Assembly: GCA_964510955.1 (NCBI GenBank)
Contig: CAZEDW010000015.1
Location: 1 to 64,000 of the forward strand
Direction: 5' to 3'
Source: JAFLCM01 sp964510955
GTDB taxonomy: Bacteria; Planctomycetota; Phycisphaerae; Phycisphaerales; UBA1924
DNA: 64,000 bases
A program made the translations under genes and the position numbers. Shown in pieces: positions 45,687 to 54,548 of this stretch. The notes beneath the pieces were generated by a model. That model saw nothing but the letters and a program-made list of their open reading frames with translations. It ran no database searches and had not been told where the DNA came from. Positions within the stretch are counted from its first letter, which is position 1, and every line of letters starts with the position of its first letter.

Positions 45687-47825
45687 TCACGGGCAGTGGC
45701 GTCCGAACTCTCCGAGGAGGGTGACGAGGTCAGCGGTGTTGACGATGCCGTCGCCGTTGATGTCGGGGTCGCCGCCGGGGCCGCTGCCGCCGGGGCCGCC
45801 GCCACCGCCTCCTCCGCCGCCACCACCACCACCGCCACCACCGCCCGGGCCGCCGCCGGGGCCGGGGCCGCCGAACCAGCGGAGCAGGTCCACGAGGTCC
45901 ACGGTGTTCACGAAGAAGTCACGGTTGATGTCGCTGGGGCAGGTGCGCGGGGGGGTGATGGGGGCCAGCGGCACGTCGTACGCCGTGATCGCGTCCACGT
46001 CGTCGGGCAGCGGATAGTTCAGGAGCGGCGAGCTGAATCCATTGAGGAATGAGATGTAGATCATGCGGGGATCGAGGCCGCCGGACTCGTCGACGGGCGT
46101 GGTCGGGTCGTCGCGGGCAACGCTGAAGACGACCGCCAGGGCGTTCTGCGTGTTGGTGGACGGCTCGAATGCCTTGACGAACTCGAAGCCGCGCACGTCG
46201 GTGTCGGGGCGCAGCCCGAGGTGGACGGTGCCGATGACCACCGGCACCAGGCCGCCCGGCGTCGGCTGGTAGATGGTGCCGGGGTCGAGCATGAACCCGT
46301 TGGCGCGGTCGTACTGCGGGGTCTCGTGGTCGCTCGATACGTACCAGACGGGGCACTGCCCGGCGTAGTCGGAGACGTCAAGGCCGTCGGTATCGTCGTC
46401 GTCGATGTTGCTGCCCGGCAGCGGGTTGGGCGACATGGAGACGTGGAGGCCGACTTCATCGAGCATGGGGTAAGGCGTGGCGGAGTATTGCACGGGGCCG
46501 GTCTGCGTGAGCGAAAGGCCGAGCACCTCGTCACGCTTCGCGGTGGTGCCGTAAAGCTGCCCGAACGTCGTGGCGGAGTAGATGGGGATCTCGCACCCGC
46601 CGAAGATATTGGGCGTCACAGAGATGGGGCCGTCGTCCTCGAACGAGATGAGCAGCTCCTCGACGCCGTGCAGGCAGCCGGAGTTGAGCACCAGCGGCTG
46701 CAAGAGCGGCGACGGCGGGATGAAGCCCGCGAGCGAGACTTCGAGCGCGTCGAAGTCGTCGGCGTCGAACCACTGCGGCGGCAGTGGCAGCGGCGCGTTC
46801 GAGCAGTACGGCGGGCCGAAGGGGATTGCCGGGGAGGGGTCGGGGTCGATGCCCAGGAAGAGCTGCGCGTCGTCACGCGAGCCGTTCTGGCCCGGGGCGG
46901 GGATGGGCGGGCCGTGCCAGGGGTAGGCGTCGCCGGGGTCGAAGGCGCCGTCGGCGTCGGCGTTGGCGTCGCCGATTTCACGGTCCGAGCCGAGGTCCAC
47001 GCCGAACTCGCCGTAGACGTTGATGGGCTGGGGGTAGGTTGGAGGGAGGGCGAGAGACGCGAGGATGATGTCACCGTTGTAGCTGGCGTAGGTCTCGTCC
47101 TGGTGGAACGCGCCCTGGCCCGGCTGGCCGAGTTGGCCCGTGCAACGCCCGCCGGCGCGGACGGTGAACGGTGTGCCGGCGATGACGGTGAACGAGCCGG
47201 TCTGGTTGGTCAGGCTGCGGATGACGGTCCCGCCGCCGATGTTGAAGTAACCGCCCGTGAGCTCGGCGCCGTTCACGTAGAGGGCCGACTGCGAGACGCG
47301 GGCGTCGTCGTCGATGCCCGCTTCGGGTGTGTTGGTGGTGGTGGACGTGGCCCGCCAGTTGTAGGAGATGGTGACGGGCGTGCCCGGTGGAACGCCGGTG
47401 ACGGTGAAGGTGAGCCCGGCGTCGAAGTTTGAGCTGGCTGTGGCGGTGTAGGTGTTGCGGTCGCAGCTCTGGAACGTCGAGGCGGTGACCTTCCACTTCA
47501 GCCTGACCTGGCCGGTCCCGGTGCCGTAGGCCTTCATGTGGCCGCGCCCCAGGGCGTGCAGCTCGCATCCGGGCTGCGGCACGCGGTAGTCGCTGTCGCT
47601 GAGGCACAGGGCGCCGAGGTCTGCGCCGAACAGGCCCGGGAGCCACACGTTCGAGGTGTCGGCGTCGATCACGAACGGGAACGGGTCGTTCGGGTCGTCG
47701 GCGAAGGTGTTCGTGGCTGAGCCTAGGCTCGATCCCACGACGGTCAGCACCTGCGCCGGGGCCGGCACGGCCCAGGCGATACCTACGGCGCACGACAGCG
47801 CCACGACAGCGGTTGAGGATTTCAT
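45687..47825 (-). CDS. Secreted dockerin-tailed protein with polyglycine insert
   Basis: The 712-residue protein has a signal peptide (to about residue 25, APAQV), several beta-sandwich-like stretches (FTVTGVPPGTPVTISYNW, FTVIAGTPFTVRAGG), and Asp/Pro-rich loops. I recognise no enzyme family. The end holds two EF-hand repeats (DINRDFFVNTVDL and DINGDGIVNTADL) split by a glycine-rich insert with 17 consecutive glycines (661-677), and closes FGRHCP. GGGAG lies 7 bases before the ATG at 47825. It is the first of three minus-strand dockerin-tailed genes in a row, each apparently with its own signal. Confidence 0.8.
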   Translation of the reverse strand: MKSSTAVVALSCAVGIAWAVPAPAQVLTVVGSSLGSATNTFADDPNDPFPFVIDADTSNVWLPGLFGADLGALCLSDSDYRVPQPGCELHALGRGHMKAYGTGTGQVRLKWKVTASTFQSCDRNTYTATASSNFDAGLTFTVTGVPPGTPVTISYNWRATSTTTNTPEAGIDDDARVSQSALYVNGAELTGGYFNIGGGTVIRSLTNQTGSFTVIAGTPFTVRAGGRCTGQLGQPGQGAFHQDETYASYNGDIILASLALPPTYPQPINVYGEFGVDLGSDREIGDANADADGAFDPGDAYPWHGPPIPAPGQNGSRDDAQLFLGIDPDPSPAIPFGPPYCSNAPLPLPPQWFDADDFDALEVSLAGFIPPSPLLQPLVLNSGCLHGVEELLISFEDDGPISVTPNIFGGCEIPIYSATTFGQLYGTTAKRDEVLGLSLTQTGPVQYSATPYPMLDEVGLHVSMSPNPLPGSNIDDDDTDGLDVSDYAGQCPVWYVSSDHETPQYDRANGFMLDPGTIYQPTPGGLVPVVIGTVHLGLRPDTDVRGFEFVKAFEPSTNTQNALAVVFSVARDDPTTPVDESGGLDPRMIYISFLNGFSSPLLNYPLPDDVDAITAYDVPLAPITPPRTCPSDINRDFFVNTVDLVDLLRWFGGPGPGGGPGGGGGGGGGGGGGGGGGPGGSGPGGDPDINGDGIVNTADLVTLLGEFGRHCP
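45795..45845 (-). repeat. Seventeen-codon polyglycine tract
   Basis: Seventeen consecutive Gly codons using a mixture of GGC, GGT and GGA, including four GGT in a row, lie between the two EF-hand repeats of the dockerin-tailed protein. Mixed codons mean it is not a pure trinucleotide repeat, though it may still vary by slippage. Confidence 0.9.
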
Positions 47826-47986
47826 GAGCTTTCTCCCTGTGGCCGCGTGAAGCACAGATCGCGGCTGACATCAACCTACGAAACAGATTCACGGGAGCAA
47901 GGGAAAGTCCGAAATTCTTTTTGAATCTGGTGCAAGGCGGTTGGTGAGTGTTCGCCCGCCGCTCGGGGAGCGCCGGGCTCACGGTC

Positions 47987-48937
47987 CTACCAGTCCCCGG
48001 ACAGCACCCGCTCGATGGCCGCGGCCAGGCCGTCTTCCTTGTACGACGCGGTGTGCCGGTTGGCGGCTGCTTTGACACGATCGATGGCGTTCCCCATCGC
48101 GATGCCCAGACCGCCGCCGGCGACAGCGCCCTCGATCATGGCCAGGTCGTTCACTTCATCGCCGATGCAGGCGATGCGCTGTCGCGGGATGCCCTGCTCC
48201 AGGGCCAGGCGGTGGATGGCGGTCCACTTGTTCACCTGCGGGTCGAAGACCTCGAGCAGGTGGACGCGGTCGTCCTTGGCGCCGTGCTCGCCCTTGCTCG
48301 CGTCGCCCCGGTTTGCTGCGTCCTTGGTGCCGGCGACGGCGGCGAAGTGCTGGGTGGTGGTCTCGCGGCCGAACTGCTCCTGCACGGTGCGGGCGAGTTC
48401 CATCATCACCGGGGCCTCGGCGGCGAAGCCCACCCGGACCGTGTGCTCGGGGTGCTGGTCGTGGTCGATGTGATCGACGAACTTCACCAGCACCGGCATG
48501 GCGTTGAACCACCACTGGGTGGGGTATTCGATCGGGCCGGAGTTGACCACGAGGTAGTCGAACCCGGCGGCGTCGCGGTCCTTGAGGATGAGCGGGGCCC
48601 GCTTGGCCTCGGCGAAATGGTCGCACAGCCGGCGCACCAGCGGGAGCTGCATGGCCCAGCGGTGCATGGTGCGCCCCGACCGGGCGTCGCACAGCATCGC
48701 GCCGCCGGCGCACACAATGGGCGCGACGTCACGCCCGGGCGCCGGGACGTTGGCGTCGATGGCTCCGACGGCGTACCCGGACTCCACCAGCCCGCGTCCG
48801 GTGCAGATGACGACTTCCATCCCCGCCGCCCGGGCCCGTCGCACCGCCGCGGCGTTGGCCGGCGAGACCTTGCCGTCGGGGCCCAGCAGGGTGCCGTCAA
48901 GATCGACGGCGAGGATGTCGTAGCTGGGCCTGGGCAT
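47987..48937 (-). CDS. Cof-type HAD phosphatase
   Basis: The 316-residue protein has the haloacid dehalogenase motifs: DLDGTLL (nucleophile and acid Asp), VVICTGR as motif II, Lys in VNKWTAI as motif III and GDEVNDLAMIEGA as motif IV. A large cap domain between motifs II and III places it in the Cof/IIB group, which dephosphorylates sugar phosphates or nucleotides in the cytosol. It is divergent from rsmA with 51 bases between. The substrate is unknown. Confidence 0.9.
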   Translation of the reverse strand: MPRPSYDILAVDLDGTLLGPDGKVSPANAAAVRRARAAGMEVVICTGRGLVESGYAVGAIDANVPAPGRDVAPIVCAGGAMLCDARSGRTMHRWAMQLPLVRRLCDHFAEAKRAPLILKDRDAAGFDYLVVNSGPIEYPTQWWFNAMPVLVKFVDHIDHDQHPEHTVRVGFAAEAPVMMELARTVQEQFGRETTTQHFAAVAGTKDAANRGDASKGEHGAKDDRVHLLEVFDPQVNKWTAIHRLALEQGIPRQRIACIGDEVNDLAMIEGAVAGGGLGIAMGNAIDRVKAAANRHTASYKEDGLAAAIERVLSGDW

Positions 48938-48988
48938 GGGGCGGATCGTAGCGGTAAGGGGGCGCCGCTTCGATTCATACAATGCGGC

Positions 48989-49834
48989 GTGCAAACGCTG
49001 ACCGAGATCAAGGCTCTGCTCGAATCGCGCGGGCTCTCGCCGCGCCACAGGCTCGGGCAGAACTTCCTGTGCGATCACAACCTCATCCGCAAGCTCGTCG
49101 ATGAGTCGGGCGCCGCGGAGGGTGACCTCGTGCTCGAGATCGGCCCCGGCACCGGCACGCTCACGGAGGAGTTGCTCCGGCGCGGCTGCCGTGTGGTCGC
49201 GTGTGAGCTCGACGCCGGGCTGGCGGCGCTTCTGCGCGATCGTCACGCCGGCGCCCTGGCCCCCGGCGCCTTCACGCTCATCGAGGGCGACTGTCTCGAC
49301 GGCAAGTCCGCCCTGAACCCCGCCATTCCCGCCGCGCTGGGCGGCTCCGCGTTCCGCCTGGTCGCCAACCTGCCCTACGGGGCGGCCAGCGCCGTGATGG
49401 CTATCCTTGCCATGGACTTCCCGCCCCCCGGGGGGTGCCTGGGGCAGTACGTGACCATCCAGCGCGAGGTCGGGGAGCGCCTCCGCGCCAAGCCGGGCAC
49501 CAAGGACTACGGCGAACTGGGAGTGGTCGTGCAGAGCGTGTGTGCGGTCCGGCGTATCGCGCTGCTGCCGCCCGAGTGCTTCTGGCCACGCCCGGAGGTG
49601 ACCAGCGAAATGTGCGCGATCGAGCGGCTGCCCGAGGGCCTCGCGCTCACGAGCGACCCGCGCCGGCTGAGCGAGCTATGCCGACGCCTGTTCTCGCAGC
49701 GGCGGAAGCAAATTGGAACGATTCTGGGGCGGGATTTCCCCCTGCCGATCGGCGTCTCGCCCACCGCGCGTTCGGAGCAGCTCTCGATCGAGCAGTTGGA
49801 GAGCGTCGCGCAGGTGTTGGAATCTCAAAAGTGA
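48989..49834 (+). CDS. rsmA: 16S rRNA adenine dimethyltransferase
   Basis: The 281-residue enzyme shows RHRLGQNFLCDHNLI, the SAM-binding EIGPGTGTLTEELL, the acidic ACELD, IEGDCLDG, the catalytic NLPYGAAS and QREVGERLRAKPGTKDYGELGVVVQ, and the C-terminal RRLFSQRRKQI. These define RsmA/KsgA, which dimethylates two adjacent adenosines near the 3' end of 16S rRNA. The GTG at 48989 gives a normal N-terminus; longer frames upstream lie over the opposite-strand gene. It ends about 90 bases before the multiheme operon, on the same strand. Confidence 0.95.
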   Translation: MQTLTEIKALLESRGLSPRHRLGQNFLCDHNLIRKLVDESGAAEGDLVLEIGPGTGTLTEELLRRGCRVVACELDAGLAALLRDRHAGALAPGAFTLIEGDCLDGKSALNPAIPAALGGSAFRLVANLPYGAASAVMAILAMDFPPPGGCLGQYVTIQREVGERLRAKPGTKDYGELGVVVQSVCAVRRIALLPPECFWPRPEVTSEMCAIERLPEGLALTSDPRRLSELCRRLFSQRRKQIGTILGRDFPLPIGVSPTARSEQLSIEQLESVAQVLESQK

Positions 49835-49861
49835 AAGGACGGAGTTTGCCGATTCCTGTAG

Positions 49862-49890
49862 TTGAGAATCAACCCTTGAAGTCGGAGAAT
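49862..49890 (+). promoter_or_regulatory. Candidate promoter of the multiheme operon with palindrome over the -35
   Basis: TTGAGA (49862-49867, 5 of 6 to consensus) and GAGAAT (49885-49890, 4 of 6) are 17 bases apart; transcription would start near 49897, about 26 bases before the first ATG. The -35 hexamer lies inside GTTGA-GAA-TCAAC (49861-49873), a five-base inverted repeat that could be an operator. It does not have FNR/CRP spacing. Confidence 0.4.
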
Positions 49891-49922
49891 CAGGGCTGTT
49901 TCCCTATGGCATACCCCGTGCA

Positions 49923-51506
49923 ATGGCGCAATCGATGGGATTATCTCGCGCCCTCCCTCTGAGCCGCCGGGCACGCGCATGTGTGCTGTGGTGCGCTTGG
50001 GCCGTGTTTGGGTCCGCGGCATCGGCCCAGGTCGCCACCGCTCCCAAGCGTGAGGTGCCGCTGGTCCCGACCAACTGCACCGATCAGTGCCACAAGCCCA
50101 TCATCACCCACACGGTGATGCACAAGCCCGGGGCCGCCGACTGCGCGGCGTGCCACATCCAGGTGGGGGAGTTCAAGGACCACAAGTTTGCCTTCAAGGC
50201 CGCCAGGGAGGAGCTGTGTTTGAAGTGCCACCAGCTCACGGCTGAGACGCACCCGCACAAGCCGGTGGCCGAGGGCAAGTGCATGGACTGCCACGACCCG
50301 CACGGGTCGGAGCACAAGGCCCAGTTGATCGCCGACCCCAAGCGCGACCTTTGCATCAAGTGCCACGAGAACACCTACGCCAAGAAGCAGTTCGTTCACG
50401 GGCCGGTGGCGGTGGGTGCGTGCACGGCGTGCCACAAGTGGCACTCGTCCAACGTGCCCAAGCTCCTGAGCGACGACAGCAACGCGCTGTGCGTGAAGTG
50501 CCACGCCGAGACGCTGCAGGTCGGACCCGGCGTGCACATGCACAAGGCGCTGGAAAAGGGGTGCGTCAACTGCCATGACCCGCACGCGTCGGACTTCAAG
50601 TTCCAGCTCGCGGGCACTTCGCCGGGCATCTGCATGTCGTGCCACAAGGAGCAGTTCGACAAGATGACGTCCGCGGCTTCCGGAGGGGCGGGCGGTGTGG
50701 TCCACGCCGCGATCACCGAGCCCGGCGGCTGCACGACGTGCCACGAGGCCCACACGTCCAAGCTGCCGAACCTTCAGAAGGGGCTGCAGGTCGAGACGTG
50801 CCTGAAGTGCCATGACAAGCCGGTGAAGGCCTCCGACGGCTCGATGCTCGCCGACATGGGCAAGCTGCTGGCGAACAACCCCCAGAAGCACGGCCCTATC
50901 CGAGACGGGCACTGCACGGTGTGCCACGACCCGCACGCGGCCAAGAACTTCCGCCTGCTCCCCGCCGAGTACCCGCAGAAGTTCTACTCGCCGTTCTCCA
51001 TGGACCTGTACAAGCTGTGTTTCCAGTGCCACTCGCCCGACCTGGTGCTGAAGCAGAACGGCCAGGGCGTGACGCAGTTCCGCGATGGGATCAAGAACCT
51101 GCACGCCCTTCACGTGAACCAGGAGAAGGGGCGGACGTGCCGGGCGTGCCACGAGGTGCACGCCTCGTCGCGCCCCGCCCACGTGCGCGAGGCGGTGCCG
51201 TTCGGCTCGTCGGCGTGGATGCTCGAGATCAACTACCAGCCAAGCGAGGAGGGCGGGAGCTGCGCACCGGGCTGCCACGCGCCGAAGAAGTACACGCGCC
51301 CGCGCGCCAGCGTGCCGGCGCCGCGCGAGACAATCGAGCCGGTCAAGCCCGCTGCCCCCAAGCCCGAGCCGGTCGGGCCGACCCCGGTGGCCGGGGCCGG
51401 CGCGGTTTCCCCTGCCCAAGGCGCCCCAGTATCGCCAACGCCCGGCGTGCCTGCCGTGCCATCTACCTCGCCCACGGCCGCGCCGTCGAAGGAACCCAGC
51501 CCGTGA
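49923..51506 (+). CDS. Periplasmic multiheme cytochrome c, up to 15 hemes
   Basis: The 527-residue protein has a signal peptide (to about residue 36, GSAASAQ), then thirteen CXXCH sites plus two CX3CH sites (CTDQCH first, CAPGCH last). From the second site the hemes occur as seven doubled units with the spacing of the doubled-CXXCH family (for example CMDCHDPH then CIKCH). A Pro/Ala-rich tail of about 65 residues ends it. It should carry electrons in the periplasm. No ribosome site is obvious at ATG 49923; the ATG four codons later is possible. It is the first gene of a five-gene operon. Confidence 0.88.
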   Translation: MAQSMGLSRALPLSRRARACVLWCAWAVFGSAASAQVATAPKREVPLVPTNCTDQCHKPIITHTVMHKPGAADCAACHIQVGEFKDHKFAFKAAREELCLKCHQLTAETHPHKPVAEGKCMDCHDPHGSEHKAQLIADPKRDLCIKCHENTYAKKQFVHGPVAVGACTACHKWHSSNVPKLLSDDSNALCVKCHAETLQVGPGVHMHKALEKGCVNCHDPHASDFKFQLAGTSPGICMSCHKEQFDKMTSAASGGAGGVVHAAITEPGGCTTCHEAHTSKLPNLQKGLQVETCLKCHDKPVKASDGSMLADMGKLLANNPQKHGPIRDGHCTVCHDPHAAKNFRLLPAEYPQKFYSPFSMDLYKLCFQCHSPDLVLKQNGQGVTQFRDGIKNLHALHVNQEKGRTCRACHEVHASSRPAHVREAVPFGSSAWMLEINYQPSEEGGSCAPGCHAPKKYTRPRASVPAPRETIEPVKPAAPKPEPVGPTPVAGAGAVSPAQGAPVSPTPGVPAVPSTSPTAAPSKEPSP

Positions 51507-52222
51507 ACGAGCGCGCCGCGACGAATCTCGTGAGTTGGCTGATCTGTCCGGCGTTTCTGGGGCTGGCGGCGTTCCTTGCCTTCTCGTCGCCCCGCGCCGA
51601 CATCCCGATGGTCCCGTCGGCGGCGGTCTCGAAGGACCAGATCGTGCGGGGTCCGCTGCGCACGCCACTGCTGGACCCGTCCAAGGCGACGGTCGCCGGC
51701 GTGGTCCGCCCGTGCAGCGAGTGCCACAAGCTGTTCGCGCCGCCGCCGGTCGCCGACCGGGCGATGATGCAGCACAAGGACATCGTGATGCGGCACGGCA
51801 TCAACACGCGATGCCTTAACTGTCACGACAGCAAGGACCGCGACAAGCTCGCGCTGCACGACGGATCGACGGTCACGTTTGACCAGGCACCCCGGTTGTG
51901 CTCGCAGTGCCACGGAACCGTGTACCGCGATTGGCAGAAGGGCATCCACGGCAAGACCCTCGGTTCATGGGACCCGACCACGGGCGCCCAGCGTCGCATC
52001 CGCTGCGTCGAGTGCCACGACCCGCACGCGCCGGCGTACAAGCCGATGGCCCCGCTCCCCGGCCCGAACACGCTTCGGATGGGAGATCAGGCGCGTGCCG
52101 AGGAGGGCGAGCACAGGCATGTTCCCCTCCGCCGATGGTCCACCGGCGAGGGCGCGCACAAGCCGGAGGGCGCGCCGCCTGCCCAGCAAGCCAAGCCCGC
52201 CCAGAAGGAGCCCACCCCGTGA
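51503..52222 (+). CDS. Membrane-anchored tetraheme cytochrome c
   Basis: The 239-residue protein begins with a hydrophobic segment (LVSWLICPAFLGLAAFLAF) that probably stays as an anchor. Four CXXCH sites follow: CSECH, CLNCH, CSQCH, CVECH. HDSKDRDKLALHD and GIHGKTLGSWD may supply extra histidine ligands. The tail is Pro/Ala/Glu-rich. Its size and anchor resemble NapC/NrfH-like quinol-linked cytochromes, but the motif pattern does not clearly match either. It starts with a GTG that overlaps the previous stop by four bases, so translation is coupled. Confidence 0.83.
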   Translation: MNERAATNLVSWLICPAFLGLAAFLAFSSPRADIPMVPSAAVSKDQIVRGPLRTPLLDPSKATVAGVVRPCSECHKLFAPPPVADRAMMQHKDIVMRHGINTRCLNCHDSKDRDKLALHDGSTVTFDQAPRLCSQCHGTVYRDWQKGIHGKTLGSWDPTTGAQRRIRCVECHDPHAPAYKPMAPLPGPNTLRMGDQARAEEGEHRHVPLRRWSTGEGAHKPEGAPPAQQAKPAQKEPTP

Positions 52223-53283
52223 ACATCCGCATCTGGGACGGCAAATCCGCCGACAAGGCGCCGGGGCCGGACGCGGGCCGGCGCAGCTTTCTCCGCTCCG
52301 GGGCGGCGATCGTCAGCGGGCTGGCCGCCATGGCCGCCGCCCTGAGCCCGCTGAAAGAGCTGAGCAGCGACGACGAGTTCAGCATCCAGAAGTTTCTGCA
52401 GAAGCACTACAAGGAGATGACGCCCAAGGACATGGAGGCGGCGCTGGCGAGGATCAGCGCGGAAGTGGAGAAGCGCTACAAGATCCGCCCCGACCTGCGC
52501 GACGTGCGGGCCAAGTCGGGCGTCGAGTTCGTGTACGCGCTCAACCTGAGCCGGTGCATCGGCTGCCGCAAGTGCGTCCACGCCTGCGTTGAGGAGAACA
52601 ACCAAAGCCGCGAGCCGGAGATCCAGTACATCCGCGTGCTGGAGATGCCGCGCGGGACGATGGACATGGAGAAGGGCAACCATCACTACGACAACCCGAC
52701 CGTCCCCGACGAGAACCACTTCTACATGCCCGTGCAGTGCCACCAGTGCGCCAATCCGCCGTGCGTGAAGGTGTGCCCGGTGGAGGCGACGTGGCAGGAC
52801 CCCGACGGGATCACGGTGATCGACTACGACTGGTGCATCGGGTGCCGGTATTGCGAAGCCGCCTGCCCCTACTGGGCGCGGCGGTTCAACTTCACCAAGC
52901 CCAAACTTGATGCCGAGCATGTGAACCCGGACATGGCCTACCTGTCCAACCGCCCGCGCCCCAAGGGCGTGGTGGAGAAGTGCACCTACTGCCTGCACCG
53001 CACCCGCGAGGGCAAGCTGCCGGCGTGCCTGGAGGTGTGCCCCACGGGGGCGCGCAAGTTCGGAAACGTGCTGGACCCCGACAGCGAGGTGTCGCAGATC
53101 CTCAAGACCAAGCGCGTGTTCGTGCTGAAGGAAGAGGTCGGAACGCTGCCGCGATTCTTCTACTACTTCGACGAGCGCTACCCCAGCGGGCTTGACCCCG
53201 AGGCGAAGGCGATCGCGCTGGACATGGGATACTCCGAGAACTCGTTGAAGGGCCTGGGCGGCGCTCTGGCGGGCCTGGCATGA
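52219..53283 (+). CDS. Four-cluster 4Fe-4S ferredoxin subunit (HybA/NrfC/DmsB-like)
   Basis: The 354-residue protein has a twin-arginine-like start (GRRSFLRSG and a hydrophobic stretch) and four cysteine sets: CIGCRKCVHAC, CHQCANPPCVKVC, CIGCRYCEAAC and CTYCLHRTREGKLPACLEVC. This is the layout of the electron-transfer subunit of the molybdopterin/NrfC/HybA family, facing the periplasm. No catalytic molybdenum subunit is encoded here, so it likely passes electrons between the NrfD-type membrane protein and the cytochromes. GTG start, four-base overlap with the gene before and with the gene after. Confidence 0.92.
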   Translation: MNIRIWDGKSADKAPGPDAGRRSFLRSGAAIVSGLAAMAAALSPLKELSSDDEFSIQKFLQKHYKEMTPKDMEAALARISAEVEKRYKIRPDLRDVRAKSGVEFVYALNLSRCIGCRKCVHACVEENNQSREPEIQYIRVLEMPRGTMDMEKGNHHYDNPTVPDENHFYMPVQCHQCANPPCVKVCPVEATWQDPDGITVIDYDWCIGCRYCEAACPYWARRFNFTKPKLDAEHVNPDMAYLSNRPRPKGVVEKCTYCLHRTREGKLPACLEVCPTGARKFGNVLDPDSEVSQILKTKRVFVLKEEVGTLPRFFYYFDERYPSGLDPEAKAIALDMGYSENSLKGLGGALAGLA

Positions 53284-54524
53284 GGCACTACCTCACATTC
53301 CTCTACCGCTGCTTCCGCCTGAGCTTCGTGGGCAACGGGCTGTACTACGCCTGGATGTTCGCGCTCTCGGTGGTGGCGCTGCTGGGCCTGAACGCGTACT
53401 GCAAGCAGTTCGTGCAGGGCATGGGCGTCACGGGGATGACCGACCAGGTGTCGTGGGGTCTGTACATCGCCAACTTCGCGTTCATGGTGGGCATGGCCGC
53501 CGCCGCGGCGACGCTGGTCATCCCCGTGTACGTCTACAGAAACCGCGAGCTCAAGGACCTGGTGATCTTCGCGCAGCTCTTCGCGGTGGCGGCGATCATC
53601 ATGTCGCTCCTGTTCGTGGTCGTGGACCTGGGACGCCCGGACCGCTTCCACCACATGATGCTGCGGTTCAACTTCCCCTCCTCGATGCTCACGTGGGACG
53701 TGATCTCGCTCAACGGCTACCTGCTTCTGAACCTGCACATCTGCGGCTACCTCATCTACACGGCTTACCGGCGCCGCGAGGCGAGCAAGTTGTTCTATAT
53801 CCCGTTCGTGTTCGTGGCCATCGCCTGGGCCTTCTGCACACAGCTCGTCGAGGCGTTCCTGTACTGCGGGCTGGGTGGGAGGCCGTTCTGGAACTCCGCG
53901 GTGATCGCTCCGCGGCTGGTCGCCGCCGCGTTCGCCGCCGGCCCGTCGATCCTCATCATCGCCCTGCAGGTGATCGGCCGGCACACCGACTACCACGTCC
54001 CCGAGAAGGCCCTGATGACGCTGCGCAACATCGTGCGGGTGGCGATGTCGGCCAGCCTTTTCCTGCTGGTCTCCGAGGCCTTCACGGAGTTCTACACCGA
54101 CTCGGCCCACGTCGCCAGCGCCCGGTACCTGTTCTTCGGGCTGGAGGGACGCCACGCGCTGGTGCCGTGGATCTGGACGTCGATTGCGCTCAACGTCTCC
54201 GGCCTGGTCATCCTGTTTTCGCCGGTCTCGCGCGGGCGGCGATTCCTCAATCTCGCGTGCGCAATGGTGATCGTCGGCGTATGGATCGAGAAGGGGATGG
54301 GGCTCGTCATCCCGGCGTTCGTCCCGACGCCGCTGGGCGAGATCGTCGAGTACAGGCCGACGTTCAACGAGCTGATGGTCTCGGGCGGCATCGTTGCGTT
54401 CGGGCTGCTGGTGTTCACGATCCTCGTGCGCGTCACGGTTCCCGTGCTGTCGGGGAAGCTCGCGTTCGATCGCCCGTACGACCCGTCCGCACCCCAGCCC
54501 GCATCCCCGACGGCCGTGGCTTGA
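53280..54524 (+). CDS. NrfD/PsrC-type membrane protein
   Basis: The 414-residue protein has nine or ten hydrophobic helices. Conserved features of NrfD/PsrC quinone-interacting subunits are present: GLYIANFAFMVGMAAAAATLV near helix two, VVDLGRPDRFHHMMLRFNFPSSMLTWDVISLNGYL (the family's LGRPxR loop) and a long C-terminal set of helices. NrfD proteins bind menaquinol or ubiquinol and pass electrons to the ferredoxin subunit. It overlaps that gene by four bases (ATGA). It also has an Ala/Pro-rich C-terminus. Confidence 0.9.
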   Translation: MRHYLTFLYRCFRLSFVGNGLYYAWMFALSVVALLGLNAYCKQFVQGMGVTGMTDQVSWGLYIANFAFMVGMAAAAATLVIPVYVYRNRELKDLVIFAQLFAVAAIIMSLLFVVVDLGRPDRFHHMMLRFNFPSSMLTWDVISLNGYLLLNLHICGYLIYTAYRRREASKLFYIPFVFVAIAWAFCTQLVEAFLYCGLGGRPFWNSAVIAPRLVAAAFAAGPSILIIALQVIGRHTDYHVPEKALMTLRNIVRVAMSASLFLLVSEAFTEFYTDSAHVASARYLFFGLEGRHALVPWIWTSIALNVSGLVILFSPVSRGRRFLNLACAMVIVGVWIEKGMGLVIPAFVPTPLGEIVEYRPTFNELMVSGGIVAFGLLVFTILVRVTVPVLSGKLAFDRPYDPSAPQPASPTAVA

Positions 54525-54548
54525 TCCGCCTCAGTTCAGGAGCCTTGC

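Noticed and set aside
47948..48988. Long plus-strand open frame running into rsmA
   Set aside because: It lies opposite the HAD phosphatase gene and has no homology; high GC produces such shadows.
49861..49873. FNR or CRP binding site before the cytochrome operon
   Set aside because: Half-site spacing is three bases, not the spacing of FNR/CRP-family sites.
53178..54155. Minus-strand open frame of over 300 residues opposite the NrfD gene
   Set aside because: Composition is charged and repetitive as expected for an antisense shadow of a membrane-protein gene.
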